NCBI GenBank assembly: GCA_036653735.1
Contig: JAVVTI010000005.1
Span: 1 to 40,092 of the forward strand
Reading direction: 5' to 3'
DNA length: 40,092 nucleotides
Origin: CAVCAD01 sp036653735
Lineage (GTDB): Bacteria > Bacillota_I > Bacilli_A > RF39 > UBA660
Made by a program: the position numbers and the translations under genes. The notes below the pieces were generated by a model that made no database searches, was not told where the DNA came from, and saw only the letters and a program-made list of their open reading frames with translations. The stretch's first letter is position 1. The number at the start of each line of letters is the position of its first letter. Shown here in pieces: positions 1-6,367 of this stretch.

Positions 1-129
1 AAAACCTACAAAAGTTATTGTCAAAAACCTACATTTTATTTTGACATTTACATTTACATTTTCATAACATGATTTAGGTGCACTTCCAAACACACTAAAA
101 CTATATTTTAAGCCTTTTTTTACAACCAT
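1..129 (-). CDS. Partial hypothetical protein, runs off the left edge
   Basis: An open frame starts with ATG at 127-129 and stays open to the window edge (43 codons). An AGGAG ribosome-binding site sits five bases upstream of the start, which is the main reason to believe it. The visible protein begins MVVKKGLKYSFSVFGSAP and is rich in Val, Lys and Phe; I recognise no domain. It lies just beyond the point where the FtsW/SpoVE coding sequence breaks off for the second time, so it may belong to whatever interrupts that gene there. The DNA under its 3' visible part holds two near-copies of a 23-bp unit beginning AAAACCTACA (positions 1-23 and 24-46). Confidence 0.4.
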   Translation of the reverse strand, partial: MVVKKGLKYSFSVFGSAPKSCYENVNVNVKIKCRFLTITFVGF

Positions 130-169
130 TATTACTCCTAACAGCATAACATAAGGAAACTTGTTTTCC

Positions 170-209
170 CCAGAAGTGTTACATCAATTTTTTGATGCAG
201 TTTTTCTGG
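170..209 (+). terminator. Long stem-loop followed by a T-tract
   Basis: CCAGAA at 170-175 pairs with TTCTGG at 204-209, and CATCAA at 182-187 pairs with TTGATG at 192-197, separated by a symmetric 6x6 internal loop and closed by a TTTT loop. Six T follow on the plus strand, so it resembles an intrinsic terminator read rightwards, although no plus-strand gene is visible to its left. It sits between the second SEDS break and the partial gene at the window edge, so it could instead be a structured end of a mobile element. Confidence 0.4.
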
Positions 210-308
210 TTTTTTCATTTTTACAACAATTTATTTGAATTTTATTTTTTACTAAATTTAAATTTCCCTTATTTTAAAGGGTTTTAGTACATTATATTTC
301 GTTCCCCA

Positions 309-609
309 TTATTTTGTCGGACCTGTTACAGGGATAAGACCTACAACAACCATTAAATTTAGTAAAGTCTGCACTATTAACATAAAAGATAAACCAAATA
401 CTAGGTATTTACCAAATAGATCTTCTGTCTTAATAGCTATTTTTATACAAAAATAAAATAATAGACTAAAAAGTATACATATAAAAGCACAACCAAATAT
501 ACCGAATTCTTCAACTATAATAGAGAAGATAAAATCAGTTTGTGGTTCTGGCAGATAAAAGTGCTTTTGTCTTGAGTTTAGAAACCCCTGCCCAAATAAC
601 CCACCTGGG
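309..609 (-). pseudogene. ftsW: 3' fragment of interrupted ftsW/spoVE (SEDS glycosyltransferase)
   Basis: Reading in from the CACCTGGG junction gives G-G-L-F-G-Q-G-F-L-N-S-R-Q-K, then HFYLPEPQTDFIF, then EEFGIFG, and finally VVVGLIPVTG. This is the conserved second half of FtsW/SpoVE, with the Y-L-P-E-x-Q-T-D-F-I-F loop that characterises SEDS peptidoglycan polymerases. It directly continues the frame of the 5' fragment at 3199-3915 once the element at 602-3209 is removed. An in-frame TAA lies just upstream inside the element, so the fragment cannot be read from there. After PVTG the family continues with a P-F-I-S-Y-G-G-S-S helix; here the frame instead reads P-T-K-stop, so the last transmembrane segment is missing. 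The fragment therefore carries a second, separate break near 320. Confidence 0.85.
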
Positions 610-633
610 TTACTTTAATAGTGATAAAATTTC
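590..633. other. attL-type junction of the serine-recombinase element
   Basis: The host half-site CCCA (600-603), the central CC (604-605) and TGGG (606-609) are followed by the element arm TTACTTTAATAGTGATAAAA from 610. The same arm occurs inverted at the right junction (TTACTTTGATAGAGATAAAA read on the minus strand from 3207), with 18 of 20 positions identical. CACCTGGG at 602-609 is repeated exactly at 3210-3217. These are the features expected of an integrated large-serine-recombinase element. Confidence 0.85.
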
Positions 634-671
634 TGGTACTTTTTTTATAAATATACAAAATAATAAATATT

Positions 672-2264
672 TTAGTTACAACATTTAAAGTTAAAATATA
701 TATCTATTGTTTTATCTTGATGAAGTTCAATTCTTTTTATTAGTTTAAGAACAAATTCTCTACTAGGATCTTTCATACTTAAAAACTCTTTAACTAAAGT
801 TAAACACTTTTTATTATCAACTAATAATTTATTGTTATATATATTTTTAATTATTATATCTTTTTTTTTCTCAATTATTTTTATTTCAAGCATTATACTT
901 TCGCTTATTCTTTTATACATTTCATCCGATATTTTACCTTCAAGTTTTTCTATATACATTTTATCTAAATTTTTATTTTTTATTTCTACTTCATTTATTA
1001 ACTTCTTTAAAGTTAAAGACAAGTCTAAAGTATTTAAAATGCTTTCTTTATTTCTAAGTAAATTATTGTATGTATTTTTCTGACTAATACATGAATTAAA
1101 TAATCTTCTTAGTTCATTATTAATTCTTTCTTCCAATTTTAAGAAATTATTAGAATGTGATGTACATATTTTTAGTTTAGAATATTTCCTATATGTATTA
1201 CATACTGTATAAAATTGTCTACAATTATTATTAACATTTCCACCTTGAATAGCTATTCTATGTTTACATTCATAGCAATATATTAAACCATCATATATAC
1301 CTCTTACTTTTTTTTCACCTCTAAGTCCTTTATTAATATTTAGTAATTTTTTAACTTCATTAAAGTCTTTTTTAGAAATAATTGCATCATGGGTATTTTC
1401 TACCTTAATCCATTTTGATGGATCATTAGGTACAACTTGTCTTATTTTATAACTTATTCTACTTCTTCTATTTTGAACCATATCTCCTGTATATAAGTCA
1501 TTAGTTAAAATAGATTTTATTGTTGTAGCATTCCAGTAACCAAGACATGCATATTTAAAATTTCTATTTATTTTTCTAATCATTGTTGGAGTAGAAATTT
1601 TTTCATTAAACAAAATATTAATTATTTGATTTCTTGTTATTCCAGTTAAAGCTAAATTAAATATCTTTTTAACTATCGATGCTTCTTCTTCATTAATAAT
1701 TAAATGATTTTTATTATTAGGACTTACCTTATAACCAAATGGGGGACAACCCCCTACCCATTTTCCTTCTTCTTGTAATGACTTTAAAGCAGCTTTAATT
1801 TTTTTAGAATTATCTTTAGAATACATATCATTTATTATAGCCTTAAAAGGAGCTATTTCATTATTAGAACTATCTAGAAAAGTATCTATTCCATCTAATA
1901 ATGATACATATCTTACATGATGTTTAGGAAACCATTTTTCTACATATTCACCAGTTGTTATGTAATCTCTTCCTAGTCTTGATAAGTCTTTAGTAATAAC
2001 CATATTAACTAATTTAGTTTCTATATCATTAATCATTTTCTTAAATGCTGGTCTATTAAAATTAGTTCCAGTATATCCATCATCAATATAAATATCAAAT
2101 ATTTTATACCCATGTTCATTAACATATTTTACTAGTAGACTTTTTTGATTTATTACACTTTCACTTGTTTCACCTTTTTCATCTTCTTTAGATATTCTTA
2201 TATATATAGCTACTTTATAAATAACTTTTTTAGTTTTTTCAAGTACATCAGCAAGTAATTCCAT
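672..2264 (-). CDS. Large serine recombinase (TndX/TnpX type)
   Basis: A 530-residue site-specific recombinase that would cut and rejoin the attachment sites at 602-609 and 3210-3217. The resolvase domain (about 17-155) has the nucleophile Ser25 in Y-I-R-I-S-K-E-D, and the D-L-S-R-L-G-R-D motif around 93-100 supplies the catalytic arginines. The recombinase domain follows (about 170-290, with G-G-C-P-P-F-G-Y), then a zinc-ribbon domain with Cys330, Cys333, Cys355 and Cys367, and a C-terminal coiled-coil part (about 375-480). Full length for the family and apparently intact. Its ATG follows AAAGGAAATA. It is the last gene of the element and ends about 60 bp from the left junction, the usual place for an integrase. 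No recombination directionality factor is recognised; the adjacent 39-residue ORF is a candidate only by position. Confidence 0.95.
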   Translation of the reverse strand: MELLADVLEKTKKVIYKVAIYIRISKEDEKGETSESVINQKSLLVKYVNEHGYKIFDIYIDDGYTGTNFNRPAFKKMINDIETKLVNMVITKDLSRLGRDYITTGEYVEKWFPKHHVRYVSLLDGIDTFLDSSNNEIAPFKAIINDMYSKDNSKKIKAALKSLQEEGKWVGGCPPFGYKVSPNNKNHLIINEEEASIVKKIFNLALTGITRNQIINILFNEKISTPTMIRKINRNFKYACLGYWNATTIKSILTNDLYTGDMVQNRRSRISYKIRQVVPNDPSKWIKVENTHDAIISKKDFNEVKKLLNINKGLRGEKKVRGIYDGLIYCYECKHRIAIQGGNVNNNCRQFYTVCNTYRKYSKLKICTSHSNNFLKLEERINNELRRLFNSCISQKNTYNNLLRNKESILNTLDLSLTLKKLINEVEIKNKNLDKMYIEKLEGKISDEMYKRISESIMLEIKIIEKKKDIIIKNIYNNKLLVDNKKCLTLVKEFLSMKDPSREFVLKLIKRIELHQDKTIDIYFNFKCCN

Positions 2265-2313
2265 TTTTATTTCCTTTCTTATTACTAATAAATACTTATA
2301 TACAATATAAAAA

Positions 2314-2433
2314 TTAATTAATATGTATATTTTTAGATTCTATATATTTTTTTAATATTACTTCATCTATTATGTTTTGTAGGTCATCACCAACTGGGTT
2401 AAAATATAAATTAATTTTTGTATCATTTTTCAT
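2314..2433 (-). CDS. Small 39-residue protein of the element
   Basis: This short ORF begins MKNDTKINLYFNP and ends with YIESKNIHIN. Its ATG is preceded by a perfect AGGAGG at 2442-2447 with eight bases between, one of the best ribosome-binding sites in the element. It lies between fic and the recombinase, 49 bp from the latter, and is probably co-transcribed with it. The start I-N-L-Y-F-N-P resembles the final strand of the recombinase (D-I-Y-F-N-F-K), but this is too short to argue homology. It lacks the S/T-x-x-x-E-G motif of Fic antitoxins, so an antitoxin role is not supported. An excision (directionality) factor or a recombinase accessory protein is possible; the function is unknown. Confidence 0.6.
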   Translation of the reverse strand: MKNDTKINLYFNPVGDDLQNIIDEVILKKYIESKNIHIN

Positions 2434-2476
2434 TGGACATGCCTCCTTATAAAAATCTTATTTAAATATTAAAAAA

Positions 2477-2502
2477 ATATGACTAGATGTTTCTAATCAT
2501 AT
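2477..2502 (-). terminator. Intrinsic terminator downstream of fic
   Basis: Arms at 2477-2487 and 2492-2502 pair at 10 of 11 positions with a four-base loop. On the minus strand the stem is followed by seven T (plus-strand A at 2471-2477, partly within the stem). It separates fic from the small ORF and recombinase. Confidence 0.6.
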
Positions 2503-2515
2503 TAATAGTATTATT

Positions 2516-3118
2516 TTATAAGTTCTGTGTTAAATAAGTATTATATCCTTCATAGTAATAACTATGATCAATTCCCTTCATATAAATTCCTCTATCATTA
2601 TTATCATCAATAAGAGCAGACTTTATCAATGTCTTAATTTCAGTATCTTTAATAGGACTTCTTTCCATAGCTAATAAGTAGTCTTCTTTATCAATTTTAT
2701 TCCAGTCTATAACTTTATTTAATTGTTTTTTTAAAATTAAATCAAGCCAAATTCTCATACTTCTACCATTACCTTCTCTAAAAGGATGTGTAACATTCAT
2801 CTCTATATATTTTTCTATAATTTGATCTAATGTATCTTGTGGCATAAGATTTATATTTCTTATTGAAGCTTCTAAATACATAACTGATGTAAATCTAAAA
2901 TTTCCTTTAGCTATATTTACATCTCTTAATGCTCCTGCAAAATCATAGATATCTTCAAATAAATATTTATGAATAAAGCATAATGTTTCAAACGTACCAG
3001 CTTCTAGTGTATCAAGTATTTTTTTATCAAATAATTCCAGTGCCTTTTTCTTAGTTAATTTCTCCTCAACATTTGCCAGTTCACTAGAGCTATCAATATT
3101 TAATTTATTTTTTATCAT
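2516..3118 (-). CDS. fic: Fic-domain protein (putative AMP-transferase)
   Basis: A 200-residue protein with the complete Fic signature H111-P-F-R-E-G-N-G-R-S-M-R122, whose His deprotonates the target hydroxyl and whose following residues hold the nucleotide. The preceding G-T-F-E-T-L, I-H-K-Y-L-F, D-I-Y-D-F-A-G and the downstream D-W-N-K-I segments fit the short single-domain Fic family found in Firmicutes and E. coli. Known members transfer AMP from ATP to target proteins; the target here cannot be read. The N-terminus holds D-S-S-S-E-L-A-N-V-E-E; I cannot show that it is the S/T-x-x-x-E-G/N inhibitory motif, and no antitoxin gene is visible. It is the first gene inside the right junction, so it is cargo of the element. 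The start is preceded by a weak AGAGGT. Confidence 0.9.
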   Translation of the reverse strand: MIKNKLNIDSSSELANVEEKLTKKKALELFDKKILDTLEAGTFETLCFIHKYLFEDIYDFAGALRDVNIAKGNFRFTSVMYLEASIRNINLMPQDTLDQIIEKYIEMNVTHPFREGNGRSMRIWLDLILKKQLNKVIDWNKIDKEDYLLAMERSPIKDTEIKTLIKSALIDDNNDRGIYMKGIDHSYYYEGYNTYLTQNL

Positions 3119-3185
3119 ATGTATTACCTCTACCTTAGTATTATATCAAATTTGAAAGAAAAAATATACATTATTTATTAAATTG

Positions 3186-3230
3186 TATTTTATCTCTATC
3201 AAAGTAATTCACCTGGGCCTAAGGCATATA
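3186..3230. other. attR-type junction of the serine-recombinase element
   Basis: Inside the element the arm TTTTATCTCTATCAAAGTAA ends at 3207, followed by TT and the core copy CACCTGGG at 3210-3217; the SEDS coding sequence resumes outside. The symmetry centre lies at the CC of 3212-3213, which corresponds to 604-605 at the left junction, a distance of 2,608 bp. Confidence 0.85.
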
Positions 3231-3915
3231 AAGATTGTATTATCTGAAATCCACTTCCTAGTGGATCATTCCAAGGGTTTATAAATGAAGTTATTCTTTT
3301 TAATCTATATGGTGCTACTAGCACTATGCCAGTAATACCTATTAGTCCTGCTATACCTAATTTTATAAAGATACCTAGAGGTGTTCCTGTTACTATAACA
3401 AGCATTAATAAAGAAAATACTATAACTGCTCCAGATCCAAAATCTGGTTCAAGCATAATAATAAAAAAGAAAACCATTATAACTGCAAGTATGGGTAAAA
3501 CATAACCTTTAGTTTCTTTTTTATTTTTATTATTTTTAGATAAATAATAAGAAGTAAATATAACAAGTCCTATTTTAGATAACTCACTAGGTTGTACTCC
3601 AAAAGGGCCTATTCCAAACCAACTTCTACTACCATTTCTAACTGTTCCAATAAATGGTATAAGGACAAGCAGTAATAATAAAAAGCAAATACCTAAAATG
3701 ATATTTGCTTTTTCTTTATATAATTTATAATTAATATTAGATATTATTTTTAATAAAATAATACCAAGTACGAAATATAAAGTCTGATGTATAACATATT
3801 TAAAGGAATTACCAAACTTATAAAGTGCCCACACATTACTTGCTGAATATATCATAACAATACCAAACAAACAAAGGATAATAGTAATAACTATTATATA
3901 TTTTCTTTCTTTCAT
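3199..3915 (-). pseudogene. ftsW: 5' fragment of interrupted ftsW/spoVE (SEDS glycosyltransferase)
   Basis: The first 233 or so residues are a typical FtsW/SpoVE N-terminal half: transmembrane helices, the R-x-G-S-R-S-W-F-G-I-G-P-F-G-V-Q-P-S-E-L-S-K motif, an L-E-P-D-F-G-S-G motif (E-P-D-F-G being the site of the essential Asp in this family) and N-P-W-N-D-P-L-G-S-G-F-Q-I-I-Q-S-L-Y-A. The protein would polymerise lipid II with its partner transpeptidase. The frame runs into the mobile element after G-P-G and stops after E-L-L, whereas intact members continue for about 130 residues. The missing part lies at 309-609. It is 20 bp downstream of mraY and in the same wall-synthesis locus as a SpoVD-like PBP, so either FtsW or SpoVE identity is possible; I cannot tell which. 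Confidence 0.9.
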
Positions 3916-3934
3916 AAAAGCCCCCTTTTATATT

Positions 3935-4927
3935 TTATAGCCAAACGGCATAGTAAATAGCACCCATACCAAGCATAAAACCAACTGTCCAAAAAAGTTT
4001 AACTATATCTGTCTCTAACCATCCTAGTTTTTCAAAATGATGATGAAGAGGTGTAAATAAGAAAACTTTTCTTTTAAACAATCTTATGCTAAGAGTCTGT
4101 ATAATAACACTAAGAGTTTCTATTACAAATACACCACCTACAACAAGAAGTAATAGTTCGTGTCTAGTTAAAATAGCAGTAACTGCTAAAGTAGCACCAA
4201 GTGCCATAGAACCTGTATCACCCATAAATACTTTAGCAGGGTGAGTATTATAGACAAGAAATCCTAGTAGTGAACCTGTTAATATAAAACAGAATATAGC
4301 TATTTCTTGATATCCAACAGCCCAGTATGTACCCCATGATATAATACCAAATGCTAAAAATGCAATAGCTGACAATCCTCCAGCAAGACCATCTAGTCCA
4401 TCTGTTATATTAACTGCATTAGCACTTCCAACCATCATAAAGAGTATAAATAGGCCATAAAACCAACCTAAATGAATATTAATGTGTATAGAAGACATCC
4501 ATATAACAGGTTCTCCTCCACCTCTCATATATACATAAAAGAATATAATAGCAATAACTACTTGTACTACAAGTTTTTGTATAACACTAAGTCCATCATT
4601 AGTCTTACTCTTAATTTTAATATAGTCATCAACAAATCCAAGTAAAGCATAAGCAATAAATATAAACATAACTAGCATTAAACTAAAAGTAATTTCTAGA
4701 CTACCTCTTAAGTATAAGATAATCATAGTAACAAATGTAGGTATAATAAATATAAGTCCTCCAATAGTGGGTGTTCCTTGTTTACTCTTATGACTAAAAG
4801 CAACATAAGAACTAATATTTTGTCCAAACTTAAATTTCCTAAGTAGAGGTATTAGAACTAAACCTAGTAATACTGATAAGAGAAATCCAAGCATAAGTCC
4901 TAGTATTGATTTTGCTAAAATAAGCAT
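3935..4927 (-). CDS. mraY: MraY, phospho-MurNAc-pentapeptide translocase
   Basis: A 330-residue polytopic membrane enzyme that transfers phospho-MurNAc-pentapeptide from UDP to undecaprenyl phosphate, forming lipid I on the cytoplasmic face. The conserved loops are intact: F-V-D-D-Y-I-K near residue 98, N-I-T-D-G-L-D-G-L-A-G-G near 173, F-M-G-D-T-G-S near 233, and P-L-H-H-H-F-E-K near 292. Length is normal for the family. It is followed after about 20 bp by the interrupted SEDS gene. The usual neighbours murE and murD are absent; instead a four-gene unit ending in a terminator lies immediately upstream, so mraY must have its own promoter in the 4928-4989 interval or rely on read-through. Confidence 0.97.
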   Translation of the reverse strand: MLILAKSILGLMLGFLLSVLLGLVLIPLLRKFKFGQNISSYVAFSHKSKQGTPTIGGLIFIIPTFVTMIILYLRGSLEITFSLMLVMFIFIAYALLGFVDDYIKIKSKTNDGLSVIQKLVVQVVIAIIFFYVYMRGGGEPVIWMSSIHINIHLGWFYGLFILFMMVGSANAVNITDGLDGLAGGLSAIAFLAFGIISWGTYWAVGYQEIAIFCFILTGSLLGFLVYNTHPAKVFMGDTGSMALGATLAVTAILTRHELLLLVVGGVFVIETLSVIIQTLSIRLFKRKVFLFTPLHHHFEKLGWLETDIVKLFWTVGFMLGMGAIYYAVWL

Positions 4928-4989
4928 ATTATCACTTCCTATAAAATATTATACAACATATTACTAAATAATACTAAAACATTACAAAA

Positions 4990-5021
4990 AAAAGCACGTT
5001 TTTTACAAAAAACTTGCTTTT
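4990..5021 (-). terminator. Intrinsic terminator closing the four-gene McrB-like unit
   Basis: AAAAGCA (4990-4996) pairs with TGCTTTT (5015-5021), and an inner T6/A6 stem (4999-5004 with 5007-5012) extends it; on the minus strand a T-run follows. It lies between the stop of the Asp-repeat protein and mraY, marking the unit upstream as transcriptionally separate from the wall genes. Confidence 0.7.
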
Positions 5022-5041
5022 ATATTATTTAACTTCTTAAA

Positions 5042-6358
5042 TTATACTTCTCCAGTAAATACATGTAACTTAGCAATAAAGGTTCTACCTTGATCTTCAT
5101 TCTGAGGTTTATTAGTTCCTTCTAGTTTCATAGTAATACTATACTTTTGTGTTACTCTAGGTGCTATAGTAACCTTACTTAATATAACTTCTTCAGTCTT
5201 AGGAGCTGTTGTATATCCTTTAGACATTCCTCCATTAGTAGCATCTACCTTATATTTAAAGTTATTTGTTATAAAATCATTTTTAAGTATAATCCATTTA
5301 ACACTATATACTTGAGAAAAGTCAGTTGTATTTTCTATAGTAAAGGTCTTAACAGGAGTCAATATATCTACATTAGCTTGATCAGTAGGATATAGTTTCC
5401 CACTCATAAGTAAATTACCATCATTAAACTTTATAACAAGGGATACAGTAGTAGAATCAGTTCCTGGATTACCAGTTTCAGTAGAACTACCACTTGATGG
5501 GGGCATAACATCAGGTTTAATACAAAACTTATCACATTTTTTATCTCCATTAGTATCACACATTAAATCACACTGCATGTCTCCATCCATATCTAGGTTC
5601 AAATCAGGTATATTATCATTATCTAAATCTATATCAAAATCAGGTATTAAATCTCCATCAATATCTATGTTTATATCAGGCCATCCATCATTATTTAAAT
5701 CACAGTTAACATCACATATACCATCTTTATTAATATCAACATTTATTAAGTTAGCACTAGCACTTAATTCTCCCTTAGTATCTATATTAAATACATTCTT
5801 TTTATTACCTTTATAATTGATATTTAAATCAGGTTTCTTATCACCATCAATATCTATATTTAAATCAGGCTTCTTATCACCATCTAAATCTATATTTATA
5901 TCTGCTATACCATCACCATCTATATCTACATTAAGTTTCTTCATATTAATGAAATTAATAGCTGTATATGAAGCTGCTATAGATAGGAATAGAAAAGCTC
6001 CTATAAAGAATAATATAAAAAATGGTACTTTACTAGTATTATCTTTACTAAATGTTAAATATTTCTTATCTCTAAATATCTTAAGATCACAAGGTAAATA
6101 AGCAGTATCATCACCATCATCAACTGTTATAGCAATACATTTAAATACTAAATTCTTATCTATCTTAAGAGTACCATCATATATATCTTCTAATAAAGCT
6201 TTTACTTTTTCAAACTGATTGTTAGCATCATAAGATAAGAACTCTTCTAAAAGAAATCTCTTCTTTCTAAAGTTCTTAATTCTAGGATAAACATCTATAT
6301 TATTTACTTCTTCTTTTTTATCCAGTTCTTTAACTCTTACTTTTTCTATTTTTCCCAT
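5042..6358 (-). CDS. Transmembrane protein with 12-residue Asp-rich calcium-type repeats
   Basis: A 438-residue protein. Residues 1-110 are charged and probably cytoplasmic, followed by one hydrophobic segment (about 112-135). From about 144 to 279 there are roughly eleven 12-residue units of pattern D-x-D-G-D-x-x-x-D-x-N-I (for example D-I-D-G-D-G-I-A-D-I-N and D-L-D-G-D-K-K-P-D-L-N), of which two or three are degenerate. These resemble EF-hand-like/thrombospondin-type-3 calcium loops. A Ser/Gly/Thr linker (about 286-305) leads to a C-terminal beta-rich domain (about 306-438). Its N-T-T-D and D-Q-G-R-T-F-I-A-K-L segments remind me of the Ig-like fold of TasA/camelysin proteins; that is a weak inference. 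It is the last gene of the unit with the McrB-like ATPase, 9 bp downstream of the DUF2357 gene. Function unknown; it may be the exported partner of the ATPase. Confidence 0.8.
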   Translation of the reverse strand: MGKIEKVRVKELDKKEEVNNIDVYPRIKNFRKKRFLLEEFLSYDANNQFEKVKALLEDIYDGTLKIDKNLVFKCIAITVDDGDDTAYLPCDLKIFRDKKYLTFSKDNTSKVPFFILFFIGAFLFLSIAASYTAINFINMKKLNVDIDGDGIADINIDLDGDKKPDLNIDIDGDKKPDLNINYKGNKKNVFNIDTKGELSASANLINVDINKDGICDVNCDLNNDGWPDINIDIDGDLIPDFDIDLDNDNIPDLNLDMDGDMQCDLMCDTNGDKKCDKFCIKPDVMPPSSGSSTETGNPGTDSTTVSLVIKFNDGNLLMSGKLYPTDQANVDILTPVKTFTIENTTDFSQVYSVKWIILKNDFITNNFKYKVDATNGGMSKGYTTAPKTEEVILSKVTIAPRVTQKYSITMKLEGTNKPQNEDQGRTFIAKLHVFTGEV

Positions 6359-6367
6359 AACTTCTCC

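Larger units (their letters stand above)
602..3209 (-). mobile_element. 2,608-bp serine-recombinase element inserted in ftsW/spoVE
   Basis: The element is bounded by direct 8-bp copies of CACCTGGG (602-609 and 3210-3217) and near-perfect inverted arms just inside them. It carries three genes on the minus strand: a Fic protein, a 39-residue ORF and a large serine recombinase. Joining the flanks at the core restores the SEDS reading frame (GGC CCA GGT GGG TTA TTT GGG, G-P-G-G-L-F-G). In the integrated state the 5' half reads G-P-G-E-L-L-stop. The rebuilt attB core CCCA-CC-TGGG is palindromic around CC, and the rebuilt attP arms are centred on the same CC. There are no conjugation, capsid or replication genes, so it is a minimal element that either relies on helpers or is a relic kept for excision. 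Confidence 0.88.

Noticed and set aside
1..46. Possible start of a CRISPR array (AAAACCTACA repeated with 23-bp period)
   Set aside because: Only two imperfect copies are visible, the unit is too short, and it lies in a reading frame with a good ribosome-binding site.
2314..2433. Antitoxin for the Fic protein
   Set aside because: No S/T-x-x-x-E-G inhibitory motif is present and the gene is downstream of fic beyond a terminator, unlike known Fic antitoxins.
5577..6101. Plus-strand reading frames opposite the Asp-repeat protein
   Set aside because: They are mirror images of the repetitive D-x-D-G-D coding sequence, have no ribosome-binding site and show the composition expected of an antisense shadow.
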